This document shows, in pieces, positions 10,206 to 23,220 of a DNA stretch of 64,000 nucleotides. Position 1 is the stretch's first letter; every line of letters begins with the position of its first letter. The position numbers and the translations under genes are program-made. Source of the stretch: Tillandsia leiboldiana. Its lineage: Eukaryota > Streptophyta > Magnoliopsida > Poales > Bromeliaceae. The stretch lies in NCBI GenBank assembly GCA_029204045.2, contig CM055065.1:12475024-12539023 (forward strand), in the 5' to 3' direction. The notes under the pieces are model-generated. The model made no database searches. It saw only the letters and a program-made list of their open reading frames with translations, and was not told the DNA's origin.

Positions 10206-12066
10206 ATGGCTGAAGGTGGAAACATCAACAGACCCCCGTTCTTCGATGGAACAAACTATGCCTACTGGAAAGTACGGATGAAAGCATTTCTTATTTCCAT
10301 CGACGAACGGGTGTGGCAATCAATTGCGTTAGGATGGTTTAATCCAACTGAAATTATTGTTGATGTTCACACCATCAAACCTAGGTCGAAATGGACCAAG
10401 GAAGAGATAGACTTATCTTCTTACAATGGCAAAGGAATTAACGCTTTATTTAATGCCTTGTCACAAACAGAATTCTCTCGCGTCTCGGCATGTGAGACTG
10501 CGAAAGAAATCAGGGATGTTCTTCAAGTTACACATGAGGGAACTAACCTTGTTAAGATTCAAAACTGCAAATGCTTACGAGCAGATTTGACTCTATTTTC
10601 ATGGCAGAAAATGAATCTTTCACAGATTACTATACACGATTGCAAGACATCGTGAACACATGTGCTAACTTGGGAGAGAAAATTCCAGAATTTAAAATTG
10701 TAAGAAAGATTCTAAGAACTCTTCCTGAAAGATTTCGTTCCAAGGTTACGGCCATTGAAACTATTAAACACCCGGACGAAATCCGTGTAGAAGAATTAGT
10801 TGGTTCATTACAAACATATGAAATGACATTTCCTACTAACTATTCTTCTGAAAAAGCATCTACTTCTAAGTCTTCAGGTTTTGCGTGAAAACAACAAAAG
10901 AAGAAGACGCGGATTCATCCTCCTCAGACGATGACGAGAACCTATCTATGGAGGACTTTGAGAAGCAGCTTGCTCTCTTGACAAGAAATTTTCGCCGAAA
11001 CTTTCGAAGGGGTAATTCAAGTAAAACTCCATCTTTCGTAAAGTCGAAGAAAGGCAAAGGTTTTTCAAGCCAAAAGTCAAGAAAGCAAGAAAGTTTTTCA
11101 AAGGATAAGAAAAGCTCAGAGGGACAAGTCCAATGCTTCAAGTGCCGAGGGTACGACCATATCTCAACGGAGTGTCCAAATAAGAATCCGTCAAAGAAGA
11201 AAGCGATGCAAGCCGTCACTTGGGATGACACCTCAACGTCAAATGAGTCATCTACAAGTGATGAAGAGAATACCGCAACGGCGTTCCACGCGTTCACATC
11301 TTCACCCTTCATGTGCTTAATGGCAAGTACATCCGATTCATTGTCCAACTCCTCCCAGGTTGAAAAAACTACAACGGACGACGAATCGAGTAATTCTGAA
11401 GGTGAAGATTTTGCTCTAGCCTACCATAAACTTTTGAGGGACTCAAAGAAACTGGCTAAGCAAAACAAGGGGTTGAGAGGGAGATTGCAGGATCTCAAAG
11501 AAGAAGTAAAAAGGGCAACTTCTCTCTCGACCGGTCTTGAAGTGGAAAGGGATAACCTGATAAAAGCAAATGCTTCACTTCAAGAGAAAAATGAGCATTT
11601 CGAGAAGGAACATGTAAAAATGGTTGATAAAGCTGGTTACTTCTTGAAGCTCTACTCCGAGGCCCAACAAGAAAAAATGGAGATGACGAAGACCATTTTC
11701 CAACTTAAAGATGATCTAAAGATATTTTCTTCTGGAAGGAGCAAGTTGGATAAGATGCTTGGTCTTGGTCAAACAAACCGTTTCTGCCTTGGATATAATC
11801 GAACTGAAGACAATTCTAGTTCGGTTGGGACAATTTTTGTGCCCCAGTCGGTAACTCCTCCTCCGACGACGGAAATCACTGTATACAACGACAACCACCT
11901 TACCTCACCCTCTTCGGGATCGTCAAGTTCAAAGGTATGTTTTCGTTGTGGTTTTGCAGGGCACATTCGAAGAAATTGCAAGATGGGACCAAAACGATCA
12001 AATCAAGCACCTCTTGCAACTACTACCAATGAGTTCACTCCCCGGAAATCAAAGAAGGATCTTTGA
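10206..12066 (+). pseudogene. C1 gag, two frameshifts
   Basis: The Gag frame starts at ATG 10206 (MAEGGNINRPPFFDGTNYA). A one-base loss near 10563 (AAAACTGC versus AAAAGCTGC in Copia-A) shifts it to the frame at 10571. A second one-base loss near 10880 (TTGCGTGAAA versus TTGCGTTGAAA) shifts it to the frame at 10885, which is open to 12066. Domains in order are the copia Gag region, an acidic Ser-rich linker, a zinc knuckle CFKCRGYDHISTEC (from 11134), a long Lys/Glu coiled-coil-prone stretch (11440-11750), and a second knuckle CFRCGFAGHIRRNC (from 11938). Two knuckles fit Sirevirus-type Gag. As written it cannot be translated whole. Confidence 0.85.
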
Positions 12067-12149
12067 AAAGGAAAGAACATTGGTAGTACATCAAACAAGA
12101 CGACGGCGTCAAGGAAAAGCGATGAATCAATCAAGACGCTTTCACCTAG

Positions 12150-13871
12150 GAGAATAACTTCACAATCATTACCGACGTACTCCAAAATTCAAAAGGTTGG
12201 GTACGCAAAGGTGAAATCTTCCCTTGTCTTATTGTTCATACTTCTTTACACGCTTATGACAACTCGTCTTGGTATCTGGATAGCGGATGTTCCCGTCACA
12301 TGACCAGTGACAAAAACAGTTTTCAAAATTTAGAGAAAATCTCCGGAGGACATGTTGTTTTCGGAGACGGACGTTCTTCCAAAATTGTTGGAAAGGGAAC
12401 AATCATTATTCCAGAAGGCCCGGTTTTGAACAATGTCTTATTTGTTGAAGGCCTAAAGACTAACCTCATTAGTATAAGTCAACTTTGTGACAATGGTTTC
12501 TCAGTTAATTTTTCTTCAGCAGAATGCATTGTAACTGATAAGGACCTTGTATTCTTTTTGAAAGGGGTTAGATCTCAAAATAATTGCTATATTGTTTCAA
12601 ATAAAATTTCTGAAAAATGTAACCTAGTTTCTTTGGATAATGAAACTCTTTGACATGAAAGACTAGGTCACATTAATTTTAAAGAACTAGCAAGGATTTC
12701 AAATAAATACGTGGTTAAGGGGGTTCCTAAACTTTTATTTAAAGAAAATATTGTGTGTGGAGGTTGTCAAAAGGGAAAACAATCAAGGGCTGCACACAAG
12801 AACTTGAACCACATTGGTACCAATCGGCCCTTGGAATTACTGCACATGGACTTAATGGGGCCGACTCGTCAACCATCTTTGGGAGGTAAATGGTATATTT
12901 TTCTTTTGGTTGATGATTTCTCTAGGTATTCATGGGTAACATTTTTAAAAGAGAAAGCGGATACTTTCGACTCTTTTCATGAGATTTGTCATCGTATTAT
13001 GATTGAAAGAAATGAAAAGATCGTTCGTGTTCGAAGTGATAGAGGTGGAGAATTCATTAATTCTAAATTCATTGATTTTTGCACTTCCAATGGCATAAAA
13101 CATGAATTCTCAGCACCCTATACACCTCAGCAGAATGGTGTAGTCGAGCGCAAAAACAGGGTTGTTCAAGAGATGGCGCGTGTGATGCTTCATAGCCGGA
13201 ATCTACCGTTATATTTTTGGGCTGAAGCTGTGAACACCGCCGTCTATATAATTAATCGAGTGTATTTGCGCCCGGGAACTTTAAATACACCATATGAGCT
13301 GTGGTTTTGTAGAAAACCTAATATCAAATATTTTCGTATCTTTGGGAGTCGTTGTTACATTTTACGTGACCGCGAAAATCTTGGAAAATTTGACTCTCGA
13401 AGTGACGAAGGGATTTTCATGGGTTATTCTACAAACAGTAGAGCATATCGGGTATTTAACTTGGAATCTAAAACGATGGTAGAATCTATAAATGTTAAAG
13501 TAGATGAAGCTTTTCACTTTGCATCTGATAAATCTACCCCTGATTTATCTCTAGATGATGATACTCCTGTAAATGCATCTTCTCGTAATAACTCTTTCGA
13601 TAAAGTTGATGCATCTAATGGTTCTTCAAGTTTATCTGATGTGCAGGAATTATCACATGTACCTCCGAGTACTCCGTTACCGCAAACGTTACGCATCTCC
13701 AAGGATCATCCGGAATCTAATATTATTGGAGACCCACAAGAAGGAGTCAGGACTCGGAGACAGTTGGTTTGTGGAGTCACATGTTACGTCTCCATGTTAG
13801 AACCAAAGAACATTGATGAAGCTCTTCAGGATGACTACTGGATTGAAGCAATGCAGGAAGAGCTCCATTAG
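12150..13871 (+). pseudogene. C1 protease and integrase, internal stop
   Basis: The frame opens after a TAG at 12147. The aspartic protease is recognised by SSWYLDSGCSRHM (DSG active site, about 12267-12305). A GAG-pre-integrase zinc region follows, HERLGH to CGGCQKGK. A TGA at 12651-12653 replaces the Trp of LWHERLGH, which C2 retains. The integrase core is otherwise uninterrupted: HMDLMGP (first Asp, 12843), SDRGGEF (second Asp, 13036) and QQNGVVERKN (Glu, about 13140). It ends at a TAG (13869-13871) that C2 shares, where Gln would fit before FERNKVW. This would have been the cleavage and insertion machinery. Confidence 0.87.
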
Positions 13872-15334
13872 TTCGAACGAAACAAAGTCTGGGAATTAAC
13901 GAAGCCTCCGAAGCAACACAACGTGATTGGTACTAAATGGATTTTTAAGAATAAGAAAAACGAGGATGGTACCATCATCAGGAACAAAGCACGCCTAGTT
14001 GCTCAGGGCTACTCACAAATTGAAGGTATAGACTTTGATGAAACATTCGCCCCGGTAGCTCGACTCGAGTCGATTAGAATTTTGTTCGCAATTGCTTGTC
14101 ATTTTAAAATCAAACTCTTTCAAATGGACGTTAAGAGCGCATTTTTAAATGGATTTTTAAACGAGGAAGTTTATGTGGCTCAACCGAAAGGTTTTGTAGA
14201 CCGTAAAAACCTAACCGTGTTTTTCGTTTGAAAAAGGCTCTTTACGGTCTGAAACAAGCACCACGAGCGTGGTACGAAAGGTTGACAAAGCACCTATTAG
14301 AAAAGGGCTATACTCGAGGGGGAGCTGACCGGACTCTCTTTGTGAAGCATTATCAGGATCAGGATAACTTCATTGTGGCACAAATCTATGTCGATGACAT
14401 TGTATTTGGGGCAACAAGAGATAATGATGCTTCTAAATTCGCAGAAACCATGGAAAGCGAATTTGAGATGTCAATGATGGGCGAACTGACATACTTTCTT
14501 GGATTGCAAGTGAAACAAAATGATGATGGCATCCATTTGTGTCAATCCAAGTACGCAAGGGAGTTGGTGAAGAAATTCGATTTAGAAAACTCTAAAGATT
14601 TTCCGACTCCTATGGGAACTAGCAATAAGGGATTAGGAAGTGAATCTCTTAGTGAGAGTGTTGACGAGAAGCTTTATCGCAGCATGATAGGAAGTCTACT
14701 CTATCTCACGGCTAGTCGCCCGGATATATCCTTTAGTGTTGGGATTTGCGCGAGATATCAATCAGCACCAAAGGAGGTTCACCTGAAAGGGGTGAAAAGG
14801 ATCATCCGGTACATCAAAGGAACTTTGAATTTCGAAATTTGGTATCCTATGGGAACAATGCTTGACATTATAGGATATTCAGATTCCGATTGGGCAGGAT
14901 CTGTGGATGATCGGAAGAGTACGAGTGGTGCATGTTTTTATCTTGGCCATTGCCTTGTTGCATGGCATAGTAAAAAGCAAAACTGCATTGCACTCTCGAC
15001 TGCCGAAGCGGAATATATTTCAGCGGGTAGTTGTTCAACCCAACTCATTTGGATGAAAAGTGTGTTGAGCGACTTCCGGATTTCAGCAACTTCGGTAACG
15101 ATTCTTTGTGACAACACAAGTGCTATAAATATTTCTAAAAATCCTGTGTTGCACTCGAGAACAAAACACATTGAACTTAGATATCATTTTCTAAGAGAGC
15201 TAGTTGAATCAAATATTCTTCAAATTTCTTACATTTCAACTGAGGATCAATTAGCTGACATCTTAACAAAACCTTTGGATCAAAAACGGTTTATTCATTT
15301 GCGTAAGGCAATTGAAATGCTTTCCTTGAAATAA
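13872..15334 (+). pseudogene. C1 reverse transcriptase and RNase H, frameshifted
   Basis: After the TAG the frame continues with the copia RT (NVIGTKWIFKNKKNEDG, ARLVAQGY, FAPVARLESIR, QMDVKSAFLNG). An A-run around 14202 has lost a base, ending the frame at 14231; the rest is open from 14228 to 15334. That part holds KKALYGLKQAPRAWY, the catalytic YVDD (about 14386) and RNase H with SDSDWAG, STAEAEY and DNTSAI, then the final LADILTKPL block. The enzymes would copy element RNA into DNA in the cytoplasmic particle. C2 shares the frameshift, so it predates the duplication. Confidence 0.88.
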
Positions 15335-16905
15335 TTCCTTTTTGAAATCACTGCTTAGGTTAGGTTTTGTTTTGTGTTTTTGTTCATTATCTATGTTTGT
15401 ACATAGAACATTTATTGAGCATTAGTTATATTGACTTTAATTGCATCCTTTCATATAATTAGAAATTTATTATGTTTTGGATATCATAATAATTCATTTG
15501 ATGCAATGATCATTTATGTCAATTAAGTCATCTTTGTTTTGATCAAAGTCAATTTCTCTCTCAAATGATCTCTTGGTTTAGTTTTATCTTATTTGACAAT
15601 TGAGTCGAGTATGAAATTGAGATCAATTTTTGGTTGAATACTTTATATTTTAAATAATTGATAGCCATTTGAGGGGAGGAGTTAATGAAAATTGTTATGT
15701 TCAAAAGATGTGGAAAGAGTTACATCCCAATGAGGAGTGTGAAAACTACCACCACATGGAGGAAAGAGCTACCACCTCGGTCGTCCGAGTACTGTGTGCA
15801 GCTACCACATGTATACCAAGCATGGTTTTTCGAGTTGATTAGATAAAATGCTTTTTGGAATACTTGACTCTGTCAAATTCCAAGGTTGGTATAAGATAGG
15901 GATTTTATTGAAAGATGCTCAAAGAGCCACTCCTTACAATAATTTGACTAGATATATTATCTAACTTATCTGGGATTTCAAACATCTATTGATCTTGGTA
16001 TTTCATTTTCTTTACCAAATTGATGATTTGATAAAGGCATTACTCATAAGTTCATGATAGATGTAATTGAACTTGTTCAACTTTAAGGGATTTAATTTTT
16101 ATAAATTTTTGTTTCATTATTTTGATATTATTGATAGATTTAGCATAATCTATTTCTCTTGACATGAAACGATGATTTTAATTTAAAGTTGATACACAAA
16201 AATGCTTACAATCTTTTTCTGGATTTTCTAGAATTTTTTGGAATTTTTCTGAAGAAAAAGTTTGGAACCGATCCGGACTGGACAATCCGATCCGGATCCC
16301 GAACGCAGGAATTTCCTGCGGGTAGCCGATCCGGACTGGATTCACGATCCGATCCGGACCGCGGCTAGGGTTTTATATAGAATAAAAGGGTTTTGATTTC
16401 TTTTTACTACAATCTTTTGTTCCTAAGTCTGCAGAGCTTTTCTCTCTAGAAAGCAATCAATTTGGAGCCTTTCCAACTCAGGTTCTTCGATTCCAAGTAA
16501 GTTTTTTTTGATCAAAAACTCGGGTTTTCACAGTTTTTCACTATTTTGCTCAAAACGTGATGGAAATCTTGTAACTTTTTCGTTTGAGATTGGTTTTTGG
16601 TCAAATTTCTTTTGAAATATGAACTCTGGGTAGATTAGTTTTGATTATATGCTAGGTATTCTCTTGATTAACGGATTTTTAGGCTTCGATTTCTAAAAAT
16701 TTAGTTTTAGGGCATATAATAGGAATTTTTGAAAATCATGGGATTGATCTATTTTTAAAATTTCTTTTGCAAAACTAATTTGATTCCTAGTCTCTCTACA
16801 TGATGATGATTGTTTGGGTACAATTTTTCCAATTTTTGAAAATAAACAATTTTTCTCGTGTTCGTGAGTCTTGCTCGCAGGATCTTAAAGCTGAATAGCG
16901 ACATT
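15335..16905 (+). other. C1 non-coding region between pol and extra ORF
   Basis: This AT-rich stretch has no credible ORF. It contains a G-rich polypurine-like motif GAGGGGAGGAG (15671-15681; GAGGGGGAG in C2 at 25025). There is a CCGGA palindrome cluster at 16271-16358. A strong acceptor-like site, TTGCTCGCAG, at 16871-16880 lies just before the extra ORF, suggesting the ORF may be expressed from a spliced RNA (inference). A TTTATATAGAA stretch at 16372-16382 could be a TATA box. Confidence 0.6.
16271..16358 (+). promoter_or_regulatory. internal cluster of TCCGGA palindromes (C1)
   Basis: Four GATCCGGA-type palindromes lie within about 90 bp, one followed by CCCGAAC as in the LTR. They sit about 550 bp upstream of the extra ORF and just before a TATA-like stretch. 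Confidence 0.55.
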
Positions 16906-18367
16906 GGTGTTCTCACTGATAATAGTTCTGTTGGTTGCTATGGTCCATGCAAATCAACTGACAAGCCTAAGAGAGCTAGGAAAAGCAAGAAAACTAGAGA
17001 TGATTCCGAGACAGAATCGGAAACTGAATCTATAGACTGGGATGAGCTTCTGGTTGAAGCAACTGCTCCCACTGCTTCGAAGAGGAAAGCCCCTGCAGAA
17101 ACTTCAAAGGCGAAGACTCCGCCTACCACCGCTGAAAAAGGGAAAGCCCCTATGGAAACAAGCCCGATTAAGACAAAAAGGAAAAGTGTTGCCAGAAAGA
17201 GAGGGAGTGCTCGAGGTATATCAATTGAGGAGCCACTAGCTAGCCAGCCTCCTCCACAAGACTTTATCAGTTCTGCGAGAATCAAAGATTTTGAGAAAAG
17301 AGAGTGCATTGGCGAAAGACATGTAAATGTCAAGGATCTGAAGGAGCGGTCTGCACTCTTTGGGACTCTGTTTGACCATGCGGGTCTTGCCCCCATTTGC
17401 CATTTCCCTGAGTCCACTGGGTATTGTCTTCATTCGGTGAGAATGTTTTATCAGAATGCTTCAAGCTTACTTGATCAGGACGACGGTCATCGAGAATTTC
17501 TAACAATGGTTAGAAATATTAAGATTAAAGTCACACCTCAACTGATTGGAGAGGTGTTAGGGATGAAGGCCAGGGCTGAAGGAAGAAATTACCTGAAATG
17601 TCAAATTTTCTCCACCACCCTCCTGGAGAGTGGTCGTGGATGGAATTTGTCTTCCCGATACTCAGTCGACGGGAAATTCAGTGTTTTCTAAAGAACTTCG
17701 ACCGGAGTATCGCTACTTGAACTTTATTGTTTGCTACAATATTCTTCCTAACATGCAAACAAAAGTTCTTCGATGGGATAGGATGTTATTTCTTTATCTT
17801 CTTGGAAACCCAGCAGTGGCTATGGGATCGAATTTAAACATTCCTAGATAGGATGTTATTTCTTTATCTTCTTGGAAACCCAGCAGTGGCTATGGGATAG
17901 AATTTAAACATTCCTTATCTCATCTGGTCGAGGATGGCACGGTATGTGGAACATGCTCACCCTACAGAGAGACTTCCCTATCCTATGATCATTATGCGTA
18001 TTTTTCGCAAATTTAAGGTCGACACAAGTGCGAGCTCCTAAATGCACAGGTCTAGGAACGATCAATGACACGACTATTGTGAAGTCTCTCTCCACTAACA
18101 AGATGAGCCTCCATCACCTCCTCGCCGACGAAGAGCACAACCAGCAGCCACAGCTTCAGCACAGCAGCCACAGCTTCAGCACCACAAGCAACAACTTCAG
18201 CTCCACCACCAGCAGCTTCAACTTCAGGGGACGATGCTTCAGTTACCTCTATTTATAAAGAGCAACAACGACTTTCCTCTGAACAGGAACGGATGTCAAA
18301 TGAATTTATTGAAATGAAGGAAGAAATAAAAGAGGTCAAAAAGAAGCAGTCGTCCATGAACAAGTGA
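16906..18367 (+). pseudogene. C1 extra ORF downstream of pol, broken
   Basis: This is the copy-1 version of the extra protein best seen in C2 at 26255. A one-base loss near 16949 (GCAAATC versus GCAAAATC in C2) throws the hydrophobic start out of frame, so the Met at 16858 is spurious. Downstream it reads a Lys/Ser/Glu-rich segment, then ECIGERHVNVKDL and RMFYQN. An extra C near 17627 ends that frame at 17691. A 70-bp tandem duplication (17777-17916) and a TAA before MHRLG break the rest. The last part is Pro/Ala-rich and ends in a coiled-coil-prone KEEIKEVKKKQ. Such ORFs are known after pol in Sireviruses; the function is not established. Confidence 0.75.
17777..17916 (+). repeat. 70-bp tandem duplication inside C1 extra ORF
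   Basis: GATAGGATGTTATTTC... occurs at 17777 and again at 17847, with near-identical 70-bp units. C2 carries the same duplication at 27128-27269. Confidence 0.85.
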
Positions 18368-19076
18368 ATAAAGAAAATTTTCCAAAAACTAGGATCCGTT
18401 AGTTCGGATGAATCTGAGTAACCTTTATCCTTCTAATCATTTTTCTTTTGCAGGCTTTTAAGTTCTTACCTTTTATTTTGAACTTTTAACACTCCCCTTT
18501 ATTTTTGTAATTTTGGCTACTTTAGTGACAAAAAGGGGGAGAGATATAAGAACAATTGGAACAATGGTTGGAACAATGGTGTGTGAGAACTGTGAACTTT
18601 GAAACTTTGAAGGTAAGTATCAAACCAACTTTTGGTTTTGTATTGTGATTGCATGCATGCTTCGACTAATATTTGACTAACTATTTGGGCATGTATTATT
18701 ACTAACAAGTGTTTGATTACTAACAAGTTCTGTGACATTTGGATTTTAATGCTTAGAAGATATGTCTATTTTGATTATGATCTTAATACATATCTGAGTT
18801 CACAAATGTCATGGTAAGTATAAACTCTATCTCTGTTTGGTTTTGAATGCTAAATATTCTTGAGGTATCTAACGATCTCTTTTGTCAAGAATGATTTTTT
18901 TTGCAGAGAGTACAGATGTCTAAGTCTAGAGTCTGTTTTAGGAGTTTATCTCATGTATTTCCTTATTGGTTCTCAAATGTAAATTTTTGTTGTACGGTGA
19001 TAGCAACAACAAATATCTTTTTGAATTTTCTTAAGTGGATTCTCTGTTTTGTCACGAAACCGCCAAAGGGGGAGAT
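18368..19076 (+). other. C1 3' non-coding region with two polypurine tracts
   Basis: No ORF is credible here. AAAAAGGGGGAGAG (18530-18543) and CCAAAGGGGGAGAT (19063-19076) are polypurine tracts; the second directly abuts the LTR and is the functional candidate. Repeated PPT-like motifs are a known Sirevirus trait. Confidence 0.75.
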
Positions 19077-19788
19077 TGTTAAGGAATTTGTTTTGGCGTA
19101 TTTCGTGAAAGTGTTAAGTCTTGAAGATTGAAGATTAAGAAGTTTGGATCATATACATCAATCTCAAGAAAGAAGAATTCAAAAGGATCAGGTACGTTTA
19201 ACTAATTAATTTTGATGATCTGAATACTTCTATAGTGTAGAACACTGGATGAATTTTTAATTGTATAAAAATCAAAAACTGGACATGGGACATGTTCAGG
19301 ATCCGGATCAGGCACTGCAGTCGGACCCCGAACGTTGTTTGTTCATGCGCAAATCCAGTCCGGATCAAAGCCAATTCTGATCCGGACCCCGAACATGGGT
19401 TTTGCTGAAAAGTATGAACAGTCCGGATCGTGTACTTCAGTCGGACCCCGAACGTATGTTTTTTCTGGAAATTGTCTGTTTAGCACGACAGTCCGGACCA
19501 CCGATTCCAGTCCGGACCGTCGTCTTGAAAAATTCCAGATTAGGTCAGTTTTTGATTCTTTCCTCTTCCAACGGTTTCTAACCTATAAAATAAACCCTAC
19601 GATTCATTTTTAGGGTAATCCAAATACGGTCAAAAATAGGAAAAAACCACATATAGAGAAGAAGGAAATACCGAGTTAAATCTATGTTTCTTCATCCTAT
19701 ATTGATTAATTTGATTCTGGTTTTCAATACTCAGATTTGACTAAGAATCAAATTAATGAATACTTAAATGATATTTCCGATCTATCTT
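19077..19788 (+). repeat. middle copia LTR, cut by gap
   Basis: It starts TGTTAAGG after the polypurine tract and matches the first 700 bases of the other LTRs. It carries many one-base losses in short runs (for example CAGTCGGACC for CAGTCCGGACC). The rest is hidden by the N block. Confidence 0.85.
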
Positions 19789-19888
19789 NNNNNNNNNNNN
19801 NNNNNNNNNNNNNNNNNNNNNNNNNNNNNNNNNNNNNNNNNNNNNNNNNNNNNNNNNNNNNNNNNNNNNNNNNNNNNNNNNNNNNNNN
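19789..19888. other. assembly gap, exactly 100 N
   Basis: A round 100-N block usually marks a gap of unknown size. By comparison with C1, about 1.3 kb is missing here: the LTR end, PBS and gag start. Confidence 0.95.
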
Positions 19889-21453
19889 GCATGTGAGACT
19901 GCGAAAGAAATCTGGGATGTTCTTCAAGTTACACATGAGGGAACTACCTTGTGAAGATTCAAAACTGCAAATGCTTACGAGCAGATTTGACTCTATTTTC
20001 ATGGCAGAAAATGAATCTTTCACAGATTACTATACCGATTGCAAGACATCGTGAACACATGTGCTAACTTGGGAGAGAAAATTCCAGAATTTAAATGTAA
20101 GAAGATTTTAAGAACTCTTCCTGAAAGATTTCGTTCCAAGGTTACGGCCATTGAAACTATTAACACCGGACGAAATCCGTGTAGAAGAATTAGTTGGTTC
20201 TTACAAACATATGAAATGACATTTCCTACTAACTATTCTTCTGAAAAAGCATCTACTTCTAAGTCTTCAGTTTTGCGTTGAAAACAACAAAGAAGAAGAC
20301 GCGGATTCATCCTCCTCAGACGATGACGAGAACCTATCTATGGAGGACTTTGAGAAGCAGCTTGCTCTCTTGACAAGAATTTTCGCCGAAACTTTCGAAG
20401 GGTAATTCAAGTAAAACTCCATCCTTCGTAAAGTCGAAGAAAGGCAAAGTTTTTCAAGCCAAAGTCAAGAAAGCAAGAAAGTTTTTCAAAGGATAAGAAA
20501 GCTCAGAGGGACAAGTCCAATGCTTCAAGTGCCGAGGTACGGCCATATCTCAACGGAGTGTCCAATAAGAATCCGTCAAAGAAGAAAGCGATGCAAGCCG
20601 TCACTTGGGATGACACCTCAACGTCAAATGAGTCATCTTCAAGTGATGAAGAAAATAACGCAACGGCGTTCCACGCGTCCACATCTTCACCCTTCTGTGC
20701 TTAATGGCAAGTACATCCGATTCATTGTCCAACTCCTCCCAGTTGAAAAACTGCAACGGACGACGAATCGGTAATTCTGAAGGTGAAGATTTGCTTTAGC
20801 CTACCATAAACTTTTGAGGGATTCAAAGAAACTGGCTAAGCAAAACAAGGGGTTGAGAGGGAGATTGCAGGATCTCGAAGAAGAAGTAAAAAGGGCAACT
20901 TCTCTCTCGACCGGTCTTGAAGTGGAAGGGATAACCTGATAAAAGCAAATGCTTCACTTCAAGAGAAAAATGAGCATTTCGAGAAGGAACATGTAAAAAT
21001 GGTTGATAAAGCTGGTTACTTCTTGAAGCTCTACTCCGAGGCCGACAAGAAAAATGGAAATGACGAAGACCATTTTCCAACTCAAGGATGATTTAAGAGC
21101 ATTTTCTTCTGGAAGGAGCAAGTTGGATAAGATGCTTGGTCTTGGTCAAACAAACCGATTCGGCCTCGGATACACTCAAACTGGAGACAGTCCTAGTTCG
21201 AGTTGGGACAGTTTTTTGCCCCAGTCGGTAACTCCTCCTCCGACGACGGAATCACTGTATACAACGACAACACCTACCTCACCCTCTTCGGGATCGTCAA
21301 GAACAAAGGTATGTTTTCGTTGTGTTTTGCAGGGCACATTAGAAGAAATTGCAAGATGGGACCAAAACGATCAAATCAAGCACCTCTTGCAACTACTACC
21401 AATGAGTTGATTCCCCGGAAATCAAAGAAAATTTTTCAAAGGAAAGAGCCTTG
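19889..21453 (+). pseudogene. C2 gag, fragmentary, many one-base losses
   Basis: The sequence enters Gag at ACETAKEI and follows C1 to its zinc-knuckle end. The frame is lost repeatedly through single-base omissions relative to C1, for example TATACCGATT for TATACACGATT, AAATGTAAG for AAAATTGTAAG and CGAGGTACGG for CGAGGGTACGA. Most fall in short homopolymers or dinucleotides. The density of such changes is much higher than in C2 downstream of about 24000, which points to unpolished sequence rather than biological decay. Both zinc-knuckle regions are recognisable but out of frame with each other. It should not be used to judge coding capacity. Confidence 0.8.
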
Positions 21454-21561
21454 GTAGTTCATCACAAAGACGACGACGTCAGGAAAGCGATGAATCAAAC
21501 AAGACGCTTTCACCAAGGAGAATAACTTCACAATCATTGCCGACGCAGTCCAAAAGGTTGG

Positions 21562-23220
21562 GTGCGCAAAGGTGAAATCTTCCCTTGTCTTGTTGTTCAT
21601 ACTTCTTTACATGCTTATGACAACTCGTCTTGGTATCTGGATAGTGGATGTTCCCGTCACATGACCGGTGACAAAAACTGTTTTCAAAATTTAGAGAAAA
21701 TCTCCGGAGGACATGTTGTTTTCGGAGACGGTCGTTCTTCCAAAATTGTTGGAAAGGGAACAATCGCTATTCCAGAAGGCCCGGTTTTGAACAATGTCTT
21801 ATTTGTTGAAGGCCTAAAGACTAACCTCATTAGTATAAGTCAACTTTGTGACAATGGTTTCTCAGTTAATTTTTCTTCAGTAGAATGTATTGTAACTGAT
21901 AAGGACCATGTATTCTTTTTGAAAGGGTTAGATCTCAAAATAATTGCTATGTTGTTTCAAACAAAATTTCTGAAAAATGTAACCTAGTTTCTTTGGATAA
22001 TGAAACTCTTTGGCATGAAAGACTAGGTCACATAATTTTAAAGAACTAGCAAGGATTTCAAATAAAGACGTGGTTAAGGGGGTTCCTAAACTTTTATTTA
22101 AAGAAAACATTGTGTGTGGAGGTTGTCAAAAGGGAAAACAATCAAGGGCTGCACACAAGAACTTGAACCACGTTGGTACCAATCGGCCCTTGGAATTACT
22201 GCACATGGACTTAATGGGGCCGACTCGTCAACCATCTTGGGAGGTAAATGGTATATTTTTCTTTGGTTGATGATTTCTCTAGGTATTCATGGGTAACATT
22301 TTAAAAGAGAAAGCGGATACTTTCGACTCTTTTCATGAGATTTGTCATCGTATTATGATTGAAAGAAATGAAAAGATCGTTCGTGTTCGAAGTGATAGAG
22401 GTGGAGAATTCATTAATTCTAAATTCATTGATTTTTGCACTTCCAATGGCATAAAACATGAATTCTCAGCACCCTATACACCTCAGCAGAATGGTGTAGT
22501 CGAGCGCAAAAACAGGGTTGTTCAAGAGATGGCGCGTGTGATGCTTCATAGCCGGAATTTACCGTTATATTTTTGGGCTGAAGCTGTGAACACCGCCGTC
22601 TATGTAATTAATCGAGTGTATTTGCGCCCGGAACTTTAAATACACCATATGAGCTGTGGTTTTGTAGAAAACCTAATATCAAATATTTTCGTATCTTTGG
22701 GAGTCGTTGTTACATTTTACGTGACCGCGAAAATCTTGGAAAATTTGACTCTCGAAGTGACGAAGGGATTTTCATGGGTTCTTCTACAAACAGTAGAGCA
22801 TATCGGGTATTTAAACTTGGAATCTAAAACGATGGTAGAATCTATCAATGTTAAAGTAGATGAAGCTTTCACTTTGCATCATGATATAATCTACCCCTGA
22901 TTTATCTCTAGATGATGATATCCTGTAAATGCATCTTCTCGTAATAACTCTTTCGTAAAGTGATGCATCTAATGGTTCTTCAAGTTTATCTGATGTGCAG
23001 GAATTATCACATGTACCTCCGAGTACTCCGTTACCGCAAACGTACGCATCTCCAAGGATCATCCGGAATCTAATATTATTGGAGACCCACAAGAAGGAGT
23101 CAGGACTCGGAGACAGTTGGTTTGTGGAGTCACATGTTACGTCTCCATGTTAGAACCAAAGAACATTGATGAAGCTCTTCAGGATGACTACTGGATTGAA
23201 GCAATGCAGGAGAGCTCCAT
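21562..23220 (+). pseudogene. C2 protease and integrase, fragmentary
   Basis: The protease reads SSWYLDSGCSRHM and is open to 21987. The GAG-pre-integrase region keeps the Trp codon in TTTGGCATG that C1 has lost. The integrase core is split near 22240-22310 by single-base losses, but the second catalytic Asp (SDRGGEF) and the Glu (QQNGVVERKN) are intact in the piece 22289-22639. Further one-base changes break the linker (22860-23050). The TAG before the RT (CCATTAG) is shared with C1. Apart from apparent sequencing losses it is nearly identical to C1 at the nucleotide level. Confidence 0.82.

Noticed and set aside
16858..16905. Met at 16858 as start of the C1 extra ORF
   Set aside because: Comparison with C2 shows a one-base loss near 16949, so the upstream part is out of frame. 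The acceptor-like site also lies inside it.
19737..20054. 105-codon frame crossing the N block
   Set aside because: It spans the assembly gap and joins LTR to gag, so it is not a real reading frame.
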